Source: a delta proteobacterium ML8_F1 (GTDB lineage Bacteria; Bacillota; Clostridia; Peptostreptococcales; Acidaminobacteraceae). Taken from it: DNA of 64,000 bases. Each line of letters opens with the position of its first letter. Position 1 is the stretch's first letter. The translations under genes and the position numbers were made by a program. Under the pieces are notes generated by a model. The model saw only the letters and a list, made by a program, of their open reading frames with translations, ran no database searches and had not been told where the DNA came from. The stretch is taken from positions 9,891-73,890 of the forward strand of contig LQBE01000027.1 of NCBI GenBank assembly GCA_002029975.1. The letters run 5' to 3'. This document shows positions 16,166 to 27,000 of this stretch, one piece after another.

Positions 16166-17146
16166 GTGGCTGAAGTCATATTGGATGTCCGCAATTTAAA
16201 AACCCATTTCAGAACCCATCAAGGGATTGTCAAGGCTGTAGACGGCGTCAGTTTCAAGGTTCACCGGGGCGAAACCTATGCCCTGGTCGGCGAATCCGGA
16301 AGCGGCAAAAGCGTCACCTGCATGACCATTATGGGCCTCATCGGCAAGAAAAAGGACGAAGTGGTCTCGGGAGACATCTTTTTCAAGGGCACCAACATCA
16401 CCCGGCTCTCTCTCGAGGAACGCAGAAAACTCAGGGGCAGGCACATGTCCATCATCTTCCAGGACCCCATGACTTCCCTCAACCCGGTCTACACCGTCGG
16501 AACCCAGATTGCAGAAATGCCCCTCATCCACGAAGGCAGCGATAAAAAAACCGCCTGGGGACTGGCCGTGGAAATGCTCAAAAAAGTGGGCATTCCCTCA
16601 CCCCGGGACCGGGCCAAGGACTATCCCCATCAGTTCAGCGGAGGCATGAGGCAGCGGGGGGTCATTGGCATGTCCCTTTCTCTGAACCCTGACCTGCTGA
16701 TCGCCGACGAGCCCACCACGGCACTGGATGTCACCATCCAGGCCCAGATACTCGATCTCATGAAGGATCTCAAGGAGCAGACCGATGCCGCCATCGTCAT
16801 GATTACCCATGACCTCGGGGTGGTGGCCCAGATTGCGGATCATGTGGGGGTCATGTACGCCGGCAGCATCGTGGAGACCGCCGATGTCAAAACCCTGTAC
16901 AAACACCCCCTGCACCCCTACACCCGGGGACTGCTCAACTCCATTCCCAAGCCCGGATCCAAGGAGCGCCTGGAGATTATCAAGGGGCAGCCGCCGGACT
17001 TGCACAATATCCCTGAAGGCTGCAGCTTCTCCCCTCGTTGTCCCCATGCCCATGACAAATGCCAAGCGGTTCCCCCGCTGGTCGAGATAGAGCCGGGACA
17101 CTCGGTAGCCTGCTGGCTGATGAAGGAGGATGAAAATGAAGCCTGA
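16166..17146 (+). CDS. dppD: Peptide ABC transporter ATPase DppD-type
   Basis: 326 residues from GTG at 16166 after AAAGGAGGCG. ABC motifs: Walker [12 protein letters not shown]-loop [10 protein letters not shown], signature FSGGMRQRG, Walker [13 protein letters not shown] and H-loop THDLGVVAQ. The oligopeptide-ATPase C-terminal extension ([15 protein letters not shown], then a Cys-containing [12 protein letters not shown]) is present; in related proteins these cysteines coordinate an iron-sulfur cluster. Pairs with DppF. Confidence 0.94.
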   Translation: MAEVILDVRNLKTHFRTHQGIVKAVDGVSFKVHRGETYALVGESGSGKSVTCMTIMGLIGKKKDEVVSGDIFFKGTNITRLSLEERRKLRGRHMSIIFQDPMTSLNPVYTVGTQIAEMPLIHEGSDKKTAWGLAVEMLKKVGIPSPRDRAKDYPHQFSGGMRQRGVIGMSLSLNPDLLIADEPTTALDVTIQAQILDLMKDLKEQTDAAIVMITHDLGVVAQIADHVGVMYAGSIVETADVKTLYKHPLHPYTRGLLNSIPKPGSKERLEIIKGQPPDLHNIPEGCSFSPRCPHAHDKCQAVPPLVEIEPGHSVACWLMKEDENEA

Positions 17147-18107
17147 GCAACCCCTAATCGAAGTCAGAAACCTTAAAAAACATTTTCCTGTCAAGGCCCC
17201 CTTCCTATCTGGAGAAAAGCTCCTGGTCAAGGCCGTGGACGGCCTTGACTTCAATATCTATCCCGGAGAGACCCTGGGTCTCGTGGGAGAATCCGGCTGC
17301 GGCAAGTCCACTACGGGAAGGCTGCTGCTCAGGCTTCTGGAACCCACTGACGGACAGGTGTTTTTCGACGGCGAGGACATCACCGCCCTGAGCCAGCAGG
17401 CCTTGAAACCCCTGCGCAGAAATTTCCAGATGGTTTTTCAAGATCCCTACGCCTGTCTCAATCCCCGGCTCAAGGTCAGGGATATTCTCAACGAACCCCT
17501 CGTCACCCATCATGTCAATCCAAAGGAAAGAAAGAAAATGATTCTGACCCTCCTTGAGCAGGTGGGGATCCCCAAAAGCTACATGGACCGGTATCCCCAT
17601 GAATTCAGCGGCGGTCAGCGCCAGCGGATCGGCATTGCCAGAGCCCTGAGTCTCAATCCCAGATTCATCGTGGCCGACGAGCCCGTGGCCGCTCTCGATG
17701 TTTCCATCCAGGCCCAGATTCTGAACCTCATGAAGGACCTGCAAAGAGACCTCAACCTCACCTACCTCTTTATTGCCCACGACCTCAGTGTGGTGCAGTA
17801 TATTTCCGACCGTATCGGGGTCATGTATCTGGGACAGCTCGTCGAGCTCACTGAAACACTAAAACTCTTTGACAACCCCTCTCATCCTTACACCCGGGTC
17901 CTCCTTTCAGCTGTCCCGGTACCGGATCCTGAACACGTCTATCCTGAATCAACCCTGGCCAAGGGAGAAATCCCCAGTCCCATCAATCCTCCCTCAGGCT
18001 GCACCTTCCATCCCCGGTGTCCCCATGCCATGGCCATCTGCTCCAGGGAAAAACCGCTGATCAAGGACATCGGCGGCGGCCACAAGGTGGCCTGTCATCT
18101 CTACTAG
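17136..18107 (+). CDS. dppF: Peptide ABC transporter ATPase DppF-type
   Basis: 323 residues from ATG at 17136, chosen because AAGGAGG lies six bases upstream; the ATG at 17130 abuts it directly. The start overlaps the 3' end of dppD by 11 bases, implying translational coupling. Motifs: Walker [14 protein letters not shown]-loop [10 protein letters not shown], signature [10 protein letters not shown], Walker [12 protein letters not shown], and the C-terminal [15 protein letters not shown] and [11 protein letters not shown]. Last gene of the transporter operon, followed by a bidirectional terminator. Confidence 0.94.
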   Translation: MKPEQPLIEVRNLKKHFPVKAPFLSGEKLLVKAVDGLDFNIYPGETLGLVGESGCGKSTTGRLLLRLLEPTDGQVFFDGEDITALSQQALKPLRRNFQMVFQDPYACLNPRLKVRDILNEPLVTHHVNPKERKKMILTLLEQVGIPKSYMDRYPHEFSGGQRQRIGIARALSLNPRFIVADEPVAALDVSIQAQILNLMKDLQRDLNLTYLFIAHDLSVVQYISDRIGVMYLGQLVELTETLKLFDNPSHPYTRVLLSAVPVPDPEHVYPESTLAKGEIPSPINPPSGCTFHPRCPHAMAICSREKPLIKDIGGGHKVACHLY

Positions 18108-18140
18108 CACCGACCCGGCAGACGCCTGCCAATACAAAAT

Positions 18141-18190
18141 GAGCCTTCATCACCCTGACGCTTTGGTCAATGGGATGAAGGCTCTTCTAT
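18141..18190. terminator. Bidirectional terminator between dppF and the ECF S-component gene
   Basis: GAGCCTTCATC (18141-18151) pairs with GATGAAGGCTC (18174-18184), with TTCTATTGTT downstream on the plus strand and ATTTTG on the minus strand. The right arm overlaps the last codons of the minus-strand gene that stops at 18167. Confidence 0.7.
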
Positions 18191-18913
18191 TGTTGGGGAA
18201 GTCTTTTCCAGGAAATCTTTTCGTCCGGCGCCACCGAGCCTCCTTCTGAACCGCAGCAGAATCTGATAGAAACTCTTGCCGAAGAGCAGGGAAAAGAGAA
18301 CATTCCCCACGGCATGGAGGGTGTCAAAGGGCAGGCTGGCGAGATAGGTCGCTAAAAAAGTCCTCCCGTTCAGGGGGTAGATAAAGCCCAGCCAGTGCCA
18401 GAGGTTCATGGTCCATCCGAAGATGAAACCGCCCAGGAAAGCCAGCAATGTGAACCATCGGAGCCGCAGCCCGGCCGTTCCCTTGCCCAGCCTTCCAGCC
18501 AGTACCCCCATGAGGCCCCAGGCCAGCATCTGCCAGGGGGTCCAGGGCCCCTGGCCCAGAAAAAAATTGGAGACCAGGGCCCCTACGGCCCCCACCATGA
18601 AACCCGTCTGGGAACCAAAGACATACCCTGAAATCATGACGATGAAGGTGGTGGGCTGGACACTCATAATCACCGCAAAAGGCACCCGCGACACACCGGC
18701 GATGGTGGCCAGGGTGGCTGTCAGGGCGATTTCGCTGGCGGAGACCCTCCTGACCTCGAATCGCAGGAAGAATCCGGCAATCACGCCGCTCACCAGGACG
18801 ACCGACCAGAAGGCCCAGTTGTCCGCCTCCAGGGGACTCCCTGCCAGGAACCCCATAGCCGCTACTCCTGCGAAGGCCGCCAGTTTCAAGAGTGTGGATG
18901 TCATTGTGTTCAT
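18167..18913 (-). CDS. ECF transporter S component, putative cobalamin-specific
   Basis: 248 residues from ATG at 18913 after GGGAGGGGGGCAC; a frame up to 18976 overlaps the neighbouring gene and has no better start. Six hydrophobic segments alternate with short loops, with Ala/Gly-rich helices and an early ATLATIAGVSRVPFAVIMS, as in ECF substrate-binding (S) components. Specificity cannot be read from the sequence. It is the last gene of an operon with EcfT, EcfA and toroid/DUF4430 surface proteins whose upstream region holds a cobalamin riboswitch, so cobalamin or a precursor is the likely ligand. Confidence 0.8.
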   Translation of the reverse strand: MNTMTSTLLKLAAFAGVAAMGFLAGSPLEADNWAFWSVVLVSGVIAGFFLRFEVRRVSASEIALTATLATIAGVSRVPFAVIMSVQPTTFIVMISGYVFGSQTGFMVGAVGALVSNFFLGQGPWTPWQMLAWGLMGVLAGRLGKGTAGLRLRWFTLLAFLGGFIFGWTMNLWHWLGFIYPLNGRTFLATYLASLPFDTLHAVGNVLFSLLFGKSFYQILLRFRRRLGGAGRKDFLEKTSPTIEEPSSH

Positions 18914-18933
18914 GTGCCCCCCTCCCATACGGA

Positions 18934-20418
18934 TCAGGGCCTCACTTTCAGGAACTGATGAATGCTGTAGGCGCACTGGGCCCGGGTCGCCTTCAGTCCA
19001 GTATCGAAGCGGGGATACAGCAGTTCAAGTTCTCCTGCCAGACTGACACTGCCGGCATACCAGGGAAACCCCTGGCCATCCTCCACCGGATCCAGACCCA
19101 GTCCGTTGACAAGAATCGTGGCCAGTTCAGCACCGCTGATTCCCGCCGTCGGATCGAAACGTTCCGGCGACCGTCCCTGAATGATTCCCCGGTGGTAGGC
19201 CGCCATGACGTAGGGGTGGGACCACCGGGTCCGGGGAAGGTCATCAAAACCCAGAGAAACCTGGGAGGTCATGGGGTCGATGCCGAGGGCCTTCACCATC
19301 ATGGTGGTGAATTCCTCCCGGGTCACCGGTTCCTCTGGCCTGAATCTCCCGTCGGGATAACCCTGCATGACCCCCTCCACCACCATGACCGAAACAGAGT
19401 CCGCCGCCCAGTGGAATGAAGCGACATCCGGGAAATCATGAGACCCCGGCAGCCGGTTGACGGGGTGGGCTTTTCCTGAAAGCCCCATGACGGCATAGGC
19501 GGTGATCTGGGCGGGAGCAGACCTCACCCCTTCTTTCCATTCAAAAGCCCCATCGGATCTCTGGCGCTTTGTGAGCTCGTCCACCACCCCCAGGCCCCCC
19601 ACCAGCCACTCCTCGGAGTCCGGGTCGATTCCAAGACTTGCCATAGCCTGAAGAACCCAGGACCCCGAGGCACTGTTGGAGGCCTTCCCCAGAAGGTCAC
19701 TGGCATTAAAGCCCCCATCCAGAGTCTGACGGCCTTTTATGAAAGCCAGCGCTTTGTTGATCCCCTCGGAGCGGTAGGCGCTCTCACCGAGAACCCTCAG
19801 GGCCTGGACAGCTGCCGCCGTGTCATCGGTATCACTGTCTCCTCCCACATGCCATCCGAATCCCCCGTCATCATTCTGAACTTCCAGGAGCCATTGACGG
19901 GCCTTTTCCATGTCCCACTCCCCATCCTCCTGGGAGGACAGGGCCAGAACTGTCCATATGTGGGCATTGACAAGATCCTCCTCGCCCAGCTCTGGATTGC
20001 AGAACTGGCCGTCCGGCTGCTGGAGCCCTTCGAGATGCCGGACAAGGTCCCGCCCCTCCACACCTGCAGCGGCCAGCGCCAGAAGCATTCTTGCGGACTC
20101 TGTGGTGCCGGGTGAATCGACAGCAGCCCTCTGAAGATAGGCCACCGGACTTTTCCCCTCTCTGGACCAGGCGGCTCCCTCAGGGTCCTCCCCGGCCGCA
20201 GCCAGGGCCATGACCACCCAGGAGGTGTTGACCACATCACTGGGGGCCCCCTTTTCTCTGGGGAATCCTCCGTCGTCATTCTGGATTTGCGCAAAATACG
20301 CCAGTCCCCGTGCCACAGCATCCGGAGCCACCGCCTCAGCTAAAACACCGGCGGCCATGGATCCCGCCGCCAGACTCAGAACCAGGACCAGGACCAGGAT
20401 TCTTTTAATGGATCTCAT
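18934..20418 (-). CDS. SLH-anchored terpenoid-cyclase-like toroid protein
   Basis: 494 residues from ATG at 20418 after GGAGGGTGACAA, overlapping ecfA by four bases (ATGA). A signal peptide occupies residues 1-28. Residues ~30-330 hold repeats of the prenyltransferase/squalene-cyclase alpha/alpha toroid type, each with a QNDDGGF or QxPDGQF turn (AQIQNDDGGF, then VQNDDGGFGWHVGGDSDT, then GRQTLDGGFNASD). The C-terminal part has S-layer-homology motifs (GVMQGYPDGRFRPEEPVTRE, then GIIQGRSPERFDP) that bind cell-wall polymers. No catalytic Asp-rich cyclase motif is evident, so a binding rather than enzymatic role is likely. In animal transcobalamins the same toroid forms half of the B12 pocket. Confidence 0.82.
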   Translation of the reverse strand: MRSIKRILVLVLVLSLAAGSMAAGVLAEAVAPDAVARGLAYFAQIQNDDGGFPREKGAPSDVVNTSWVVMALAAAGEDPEGAAWSREGKSPVAYLQRAAVDSPGTTESARMLLALAAAGVEGRDLVRHLEGLQQPDGQFCNPELGEEDLVNAHIWTVLALSSQEDGEWDMEKARQWLLEVQNDDGGFGWHVGGDSDTDDTAAAVQALRVLGESAYRSEGINKALAFIKGRQTLDGGFNASDLLGKASNSASGSWVLQAMASLGIDPDSEEWLVGGLGVVDELTKRQRSDGAFEWKEGVRSAPAQITAYAVMGLSGKAHPVNRLPGSHDFPDVASFHWAADSVSVMVVEGVMQGYPDGRFRPEEPVTREEFTTMMVKALGIDPMTSQVSLGFDDLPRTRWSHPYVMAAYHRGIIQGRSPERFDPTAGISGAELATILVNGLGLDPVEDGQGFPWYAGSVSLAGELELLYPRFDTGLKATRAQCAYSIHQFLKVRP

Positions 20419-22088
20419 TTGTCACCCTCCTCCATGAAACCATTTTTCAGCAACTTCATCCCCTGGGACAAGGTCACAATTCCTGTCTCGTAATTCTTGA
20501 ACAGCTTGCTGATCTGGGGGGAATAGAAGGTGGAGTCCGAAAGGATTTCATGCTTGTCGCCGGACTCGATCACCCGCCCTTCATACAGGAGGACAATCCT
20601 TTGGGCGTATTCCGCTGCAAACTCCACATCATGGGAGACGACAACGACTGTCATACCCCCGGCCACCAAATCCTTGAGGAGACTCCCCAGTTCCTCCTTG
20701 AGGCGGTAGTCGAGCCCCCGGGTGGGTTCATCCAGTAAAAGCATGTCCGGTTCGCTCACCAGGACCGAGGCCAGAGCGACTCTCTGGCGCTCACCGGCGC
20801 TTAAGTCCCTGGAATACTCCTTCTCCAGCGGCTTGATGGCCAGCCTCTGGAGAATTGCCTCCACCCGGCCCTCATCCTTAAGGCCCAGATGCTCCAGGGT
20901 GAACCCCACCTCCTCCCGGACTGTGGGCATGAACAGATAGTCTCCGGGCTCCTGGGAGAGGTAGCCGACCCTGGCGGAAAGCTTCTCCACAGGCACTTCC
21001 CGAACATCCCGCCCCGCCATCATGACCCGGCCTCTTCCCGGTCGCAAAAGCCCGTTGAGATGCTTGAGCAGGGTGGTCTTCCCTCCGCCGTTCTCCCCCA
21101 TCACAACCGTGAAACTGCCGTGTCCGAATCCCAGGTTGATGCCCCGGAGGACTTCATGGCCGTCGGGGTAGGCAAACCAGAGATTCTCCAACTCAACAAA
21201 GGGCTCTGTCTCCTGAAAAACCGGACAGGTGGAGGAAGCCGGGCCCTCCGACCCGGATTGGAAGAGACCCTCTTCCTTGAGGATTCTCCTGCCCTCCTTG
21301 ACCGTCACCGGAACCGCTTCGCAGCCGATCCCCGCAAAGAGTCTGGACAGGGGCGGGACCATGGGCAGGTGGTTCTTCAAGGACCACTCGGCAATACCGG
21401 CGACATCCTCGGAATCCCTGACAATGCGTCCCGATGCCATGGCAATGATCCGGTCGGCGAAATGGATACAACGCTCCATTTTCTGTTCTGCGAGGACCAC
21501 TGTGATGCCGTTTTCCTCATTGAGGCGTCTGATGAGCGTCAAAATTTCCTCGGCGGCGACGGGATCCAGCTGGGAGGTGGGTTCATCCAGGAGCAGGATG
21601 TCCGGCTGCAGGGCCAGGACAGAGCCGAGGACCACCTTCTGTTTCTGGCCTCCTGAGAGTTCATGGACATAACGAGTCCTGAAATCGCTCAGGGAAAGGG
21701 CACTCGAGACTTCCATGATCCGCCTTTGCATCAGACTGTTGGACAGGCCCAGATTTTCGAGACCAAAAGCCATCTCCTCCTCACCGGTGGTCATAACCAA
21801 CTGGCTTTCCGGATCCTGGAACACCACCCCCACCTTCTGGACCAGAGTCCTGCGGTCGAGGTCTCTCAGTTCCCTTCCCACGACCCGGAGACTTCCTTCA
21901 TAGACTCCGCCGTAGAAGTCCTCCAGAAGTCCCGCCATAGCCCGGATGAGGGTCGTCTTGCCGCTGCCTGAACCGCCCACGAGCAGCACAAACTGGCCTC
22001 TGGGCACCGTCAGGTCAATCCGGTCCAGGGTCTTGCCTCTCCCTTCGGGATAGGTGAAACTCAGATTCTTGATTTCAATATCGGCCAA
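20415..22088 (-). CDS. Fused double energy-coupling-factor ATPase (EcfA1-EcfA2 in one chain)
   Basis: 557 residues from TTG at 22088, preceded by an AAAGGG...GAGGA site and overlapping the end of ecfT by 28 bases. Two full ABC domains are fused. The first has Walker A GGSGSGKTT near residue 40, signature LSGGQKQKV and Walker B LLLDEPTSQLD. The second has Walker A GENGGGKTT near 330, signature LSAGERQRV and LLLDEPTRGLD. Most ECF systems use separate EcfA and EcfA'; this fusion supplies both. It powers the S component encoded two genes downstream. Confidence 0.93.
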   Translation of the reverse strand: MADIEIKNLSFTYPEGRGKTLDRIDLTVPRGQFVLLVGGSGSGKTTLIRAMAGLLEDFYGGVYEGSLRVVGRELRDLDRRTLVQKVGVVFQDPESQLVMTTGEEEMAFGLENLGLSNSLMQRRIMEVSSALSLSDFRTRYVHELSGGQKQKVVLGSVLALQPDILLLDEPTSQLDPVAAEEILTLIRRLNEENGITVVLAEQKMERCIHFADRIIAMASGRIVRDSEDVAGIAEWSLKNHLPMVPPLSRLFAGIGCEAVPVTVKEGRRILKEEGLFQSGSEGPASSTCPVFQETEPFVELENLWFAYPDGHEVLRGINLGFGHGSFTVVMGENGGGKTTLLKHLNGLLRPGRGRVMMAGRDVREVPVEKLSARVGYLSQEPGDYLFMPTVREEVGFTLEHLGLKDEGRVEAILQRLAIKPLEKEYSRDLSAGERQRVALASVLVSEPDMLLLDEPTRGLDYRLKEELGSLLKDLVAGGMTVVVVSHDVEFAAEYAQRIVLLYEGRVIESGDKHEILSDSTFYSPQISKLFKNYETGIVTLSQGMKLLKNGFMEEGDK

Positions 22089-22978
22089 ATCCTCAACCCT
22101 TTCTCCATCAGCGCCGGCAGAACAAGACCCAGGGCCATGGTGGCTGCCGGCCAGACCTGCGCCAAATGCACCGGTGTCATCTGGGGATAATACTCAAAAA
22201 AGGCACTTCCTGAAATCAGGGCCGAAAGCCCCGAAACCAGCCCGAGGACCGCCGCCGATGCCACCAGCGTATCCCTCAAATGCCAGACATCCCGTCTGTA
22301 GGCAGTGGCCCTGCCACTGCCGAATCCCCTGGCCACCATGGATTCCGCCTGTTTGAAGGACCTTTCCAGACTTGAGAGCAGCAGGACCCCCACCATGGGA
22401 TAGACCCCGGCAATCCGCTGTCTGAGGGTCCCGGTCTCAACCTGCACCCCCCGGCATTTCTGGACCTCCATAATCCTTTCGAAGTCCTGCATCAGCAGGG
22501 GAAACAGGCGCAGGGAAAAAACCATGATAAGGACAGTCCGCCGGCCAAAGGGCCGGAGCAGTTTCATGAACCGGTCGGGCTGGACACTGTAGGTAAAGAG
22601 ACAAAAAAGACTCATGATGAGCATCAGCTTGATTCCCATGGCAAGGCCGTAGGCCAGAGCTTCAAGGGTAATCCGAATCCCTCCCACCAGGGGCATCGTG
22701 GGACCGGCGTAAAGCACCGTCCGTCCGGCTTTGACGAAAAGGCCGTTGACGACCAGGATCATGAATAGCAGCAGCATAGAGAGTCGCAGATAACCCCGCC
22801 ACTCCCTGCTGTTGCCTGAATCCACAATCATCACAGCCACCACAAGCAAAAGACTCAGGGTGTAGACCGGATGTCTGAAGACCAGGGCCAGAAAAAAAAC
22901 AGATGCGAACCACAGGGCCTGGGTCAAGGGGTTCAACCGGTAGAACAGGTGGTCCTTTTCCTTGTATATGGGCAGCAT
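22061..22978 (-). CDS. ecfT: ECF transporter transmembrane coupling protein EcfT
   Basis: 305 residues from ATG at 22978 after AAAGGAAGC. Five or six hydrophobic helices occur, beginning at residue ~20 with LTQALWFASVFFLALVF. The conserved coupling region near residues 200-215 contains the Ala-Arg-Gly signature (SMVARGFGSGRATAYRR) that inserts in the ATPase grooves. It couples ATP hydrolysis to toppling of the S component in the membrane. It overlaps ecfA, so the two are translated in tandem. Confidence 0.9.
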   Translation of the reverse strand: MLPIYKEKDHLFYRLNPLTQALWFASVFFLALVFRHPVYTLSLLLVVAVMIVDSGNSREWRGYLRLSMLLLFMILVVNGLFVKAGRTVLYAGPTMPLVGGIRITLEALAYGLAMGIKLMLIMSLFCLFTYSVQPDRFMKLLRPFGRRTVLIMVFSLRLFPLLMQDFERIMEVQKCRGVQVETGTLRQRIAGVYPMVGVLLLSSLERSFKQAESMVARGFGSGRATAYRRDVWHLRDTLVASAAVLGLVSGLSALISGSAFFEYYPQMTPVHLAQVWPAATMALGLVLPALMEKGLRIWPILKSRI

Positions 22979-22992
22979 GGCTCAGCTTCCTT

Positions 22993-23979
22993 TCACTCTC
23001 CGGGCTGCAGGGGAAGTCGGTAGACTTCATCCGCCACCAGGGCGACACCATAGGTGTCTCTGATTGAACCGCCCCCCGCTGCCAGCCGCGCCACGGCAGA
23101 CGCCACACCCTGATGGTCCGTTCCCGTGATGAGCCAGAGGGGATTGGAGTCCCCGAGCCCCTCGCCATAGGCGGTGATACTGCCATGGCTTCCCTTGCCC
23201 AGGGACAGCCCCCTGCCTTCATAGTCGAAAAGCCAGAGTCCCTCCTCATCATAAAAGACATAGGCCCCGCTGCGGTCATGGTCTTCATTGAGCCTTCGCA
23301 GCATGGAAACCTGGGCCAGGTGATGCCATTCCCCCAGCACAAGGACAGGGGACTCCCTTGCCAGAATGAGGTCTTCATCCAATTCATGGAGGAAGCTGGT
23401 CTCAGCCCTTATCCCCTGGTCCTCCTGGAGATATTTTTCCAGGTCCCTGGCCAGGGAGTCTGTATCGGTGGTGTGGACGATGAGCACCTGCTCCGGGGGT
23501 TCCCGGTACCCTCTGGTGAAGACCTCGGGGTACATCCCCGTCACTGCGCCGTTGACCTGGGACTTCAAGGACCAGGGATGGTAGTCCCACCAGATGAAGT
23601 CCCCGTCTGAGAGTTCATAATCCATGGCCCCCACATCTGCGGCAATGCCGTTGATGTGGTAGAACCAGTCCCATCGTTTTCCATCGGGACCGGCCCCGGT
23701 GGACTCCAGACCCTCGATGGCCGAAATGAAACCGCCCCCGTATGCGGTGCCGACATCCACCGCCGAAAGAAGGGCGTCATACACCCGCCAGCCCGCTTCC
23801 ACCGGGAGAAGCCTGTCCACAATCACTTCTTCGCCGTAGTCCCGGGTGATGAGCAGCCTCACCCCAGGGTCTCCCGGACCGGACCCGCCAGAATCCTCTT
23901 TGGTCCCGCTGCCACAAGCACTCAGAAGCATCACGAAGGCCAGAAGCAGCAGCCCCCACTTGATTTTTGTCCCTGCCAT
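22993..23979 (-). CDS. DUF4430-domain lipoprotein, putative cobalamin-binding
   Basis: 328 residues if translation starts at ATG 23979 (MAGTKIKW), which has AGGAG eight bases upstream; a start at 24000, directly after the preceding stop, is possible. The lipobox LLSAC gives a lipid-anchored extracellular protein. About residues 55-135 form a DUF4430-type domain (WRVYDALLSAVDV, then FISAIEGLES, then WDWFYHINGIAADVGA, then LSDGDFIWWDY), the fold that is the beta domain of transcobalamin/intrinsic factor. The C-terminal ~190 residues are unassigned. It lies between the giant toroid-DUF4430 protein and EcfT and probably passes ligand to the membrane S component. Confidence 0.8.
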   Translation of the reverse strand: MAGTKIKWGLLLLAFVMLLSACGSGTKEDSGGSGPGDPGVRLLITRDYGEEVIVDRLLPVEAGWRVYDALLSAVDVGTAYGGGFISAIEGLESTGAGPDGKRWDWFYHINGIAADVGAMDYELSDGDFIWWDYHPWSLKSQVNGAVTGMYPEVFTRGYREPPEQVLIVHTTDTDSLARDLEKYLQEDQGIRAETSFLHELDEDLILARESPVLVLGEWHHLAQVSMLRRLNEDHDRSGAYVFYDEEGLWLFDYEGRGLSLGKGSHGSITAYGEGLGDSNPLWLITGTDHQGVASAVARLAAGGGSIRDTYGVALVADEVYRLPLQPGE

Positions 23980-24000
23980 CCGCTCCACTCCTGTCTTCAT

Positions 24001-27000
24001 CTACTCCTTGAGGCTGAGATAGCGGTACATGACTACCGCCGCCTCGGCCCGGGTCAGCCCCTGTCTGCCTTTGAAACTGCCGTCGTCATAGCCCTTCATC
24101 AAGCCGGAATCGGCAACCTGGCTGACGGCCTCCCCGGCCCACTCCGGCACATCATCGGCGTCTGCGAAGAAAATGTCCCCTTGCTCCGGGGTCTCGGCTT
24201 CGCCGATCCTTGAAAGCAGGGCGGCGATTTCATAGCGGCTGATGGCCGCCTGGGGTCTGAAGGTACCGTCAGGATAGCCCGAAATCAGCCCTTCTTCGTA
24301 CCCCCTCGCCAGGTAAGGATAGGACCAGTGAGTGGCCTCGACGTCCTGGAAGGGACTCCGGATCCCAGCCCCCGTTTCCAGGTCCAGGGCACTGACCAGA
24401 ATCTTGGCGAATTCCGCCCGGGTAATGAGTCTTCCCGGTTCAAAACCCTTTCCAGAGCCTGAGATGATCTCCCTGCCCGCCAGAATCTCCACGGCTTCCC
24501 GGGCCCATCCGTAGTTCTCCGTAAGATCCTCGAATCCCCGTCTTTCAGGGGTGCCGATAAGAGCGAACCAGGTAAAATGGTCCACTTCGAAAATCACCTG
24601 TCCGCTTTCAAGGTCCAGGACATAGGGAATCGTCACCCATTTCTCCTTCGTCTCGTCATAGTAGGCCGGTGCCAGGGTCTCCAGATCAAGTTCTCCGTCC
24701 ACCGGAATTTTGAGTCCGATCACCACCGGCTCCTCGAATCCGGTGCCATCGGGGCCAAAGTCATACACAGCGGAGTTAAAGCGGATACCGAAGCTCCGGG
24801 GGGCTTCTCCTACCGTCAATTCCTCCACTGTCAGCCTGGCCTCACCCTCAAGCGCTCCCTCTCCAACCAGGAGGGAAACCTCGCCGTCGTCCATCAGCAC
24901 CTCCTGACCGTCATAGGCTGATTCCATGTCTACGGTATGATCCTCCAGGAAAGCGGCCAGTTCCCCCGCCTCCTCCAGAGACATGCTCCGGTCCTCTCCG
25001 ATGAGGGTCCTTTCACCGTCAATCGTCTCCGCCCAAGCCTTCATCCGTTCAATCTGCCCCTCAGAATCCAGAATCTCCGTCAGGGTTGAATCCGAATCTT
25101 CCCGGCTCTTAGGCCATTGAGGAGCGGCTTCATTGGCGGACTCAAGGGCATACCACCACAGCACCCGGTCACCCTCATCCAAATCGAAATCCAGAGAGGA
25201 TACTCCCGGAACCACCCCGTTTACCGCATATTTCCACCCCAGCATCCCTTCATTGGCCATGCCGTCGATCTTGTAGATAAAGCCATGTTCTTTGAATTCC
25301 CAGCTCAGACCCGTGGCATCCAGGGCGCCCATGGCGGTCTCTCCGAATTCATCCGTGACATAAAGCCTTACTTCTTCGGGACCGAAGATGACCTGTCCCG
25401 AAGAACCGATTACGGCGACATCGACATCGGTGCGGCCCACGGGATCCGGTCCAGCAGAGACGGGTTTAGCTCTGACACTCAGTGGCAACCAGGCCGTTCT
25501 CACCAGCTCTGGCGCTTCCCCCGCCACGTCCTTAGAGACCCGGTACTCGTAGCTTCCGTCGTCGAGTCTCATTGTCACCTGTCCGTCACCGTCGGTCACC
25601 AGGGACTCGGCCAGGCTGTCATCGGAGCCGTCGACCACCCTCACCAGGGCCCCCGTCACAGCGGCAGTGGTGGTTTCCACAAATTGCCATGCGTCGTCGT
25701 AGACATCGTAGGTGACGGTCACTGAAAAAGTGAGTTCATCTCCATCATAGACCGGGTCAGGGCTCAGGGTCACTTCAGGTATCAGGGTGCCGGCATCGGA
25801 GCGGGCCAAGACAATGTCATCCCCCTCTGCCACCGTCGTCCCACTGACGCCGGTCATGGAGGAGACGCCGTTGTGAATGAAGGCCCACCAGGTGCCGTCA
25901 GTGGCATAATCCGCTGTCTCACCGAAGAGCTCATTGATGAAGTATCCGTACTCACTGCCGGTCCAGGTGAAATCATCGCTCTCAAAATCAAAGGTGGCTG
26001 CCAGGACCGCCTCCACCGTGGGGTCCGGGTGACCCTTGTAGGCAACTTCCCCGTCATAGAGGGTCCCGTCTATTCCCTCGATTCTCAAATCCACCCTGGT
26101 GGTAACCAGGGGATTGACTTCAAGGGGCAGCCACTGGGTCCTCACCAGTCTCGGTGCTTCCCCCGCCTCGTCCTTAGACACCCGGTACTCGTAGCTTCCG
26201 GCGTCAAGGTTCATTGTCACCTGTCCATCATCGTCGGTCTCCAGGGTCTCGACCAGGCTGTCATCGGACCCGTCGACCACCCTCACCAAGGCCCCCGTCA
26301 CGGCGGCAGTGGTGGTCCCCACCACGTTCCATGCATCATCGTAGATTTCACTGCTAGTGCTCACCTTGATGGTGATTTCCTCCCCGTCATAGACCGGGTC
26401 GGGACTCAGGGTCACTTCGGGTATCAGGGTGCCGGCGTCGGAGCGGGCCAAGACAATGTCATCCCCCTCTGCCACCTTCGTCCCACTGATGCCGGTCATG
26501 GAGGACGCGCCGTTGTGTATGAAGGCCCACCAGGTGCCGTCAGTGGCATAATCCGCTGTCTCTCCGAAGAGCTCATTGATGAAGTATCCGTCCTCACTGG
26601 CGGTCCAGGTGAAATCATCGCTCTCAAAATCAAAGGTGGCTGCCAGAACCGCCTCCACCGTGGGTTCCGGGTGTCCCTTGTAGGCAACCTCTTCGTCATA
26701 GAGGGTCCCGTCTATTCCCTCGATTCTCAAATCCACCCTGGTGGTGACCGGGGGACTGACTTCAAGGGGCAGCCACCGGGTCCTCACTAAGAAAGGCACT
26801 GCTCCCTCTTCCTCCTTAGAGACCCGGTACTCGTAGCTTCCGGCGGCAAGCGTCGCTGAAGCCAGACCGGAGTCATCGGTGGAAAGAACCTCTAAAGCAC
26901 CAGTGGACCCCTCCTCCCTGAGGGTGACGACCGCCCCGCTCACAGCGGCGGTGGTGGTTGCCACAAATTGCCACTCATCGTCGTAGACATCGTAGGTGGC

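Noticed and set aside
25854-26790. Long plus-strand open frames opposite the tandem repeats of the giant surface gene
   Set aside because: They are shadows created by GC-rich codon usage; the products repeat with the 642-bp period and have no start signals or domains.
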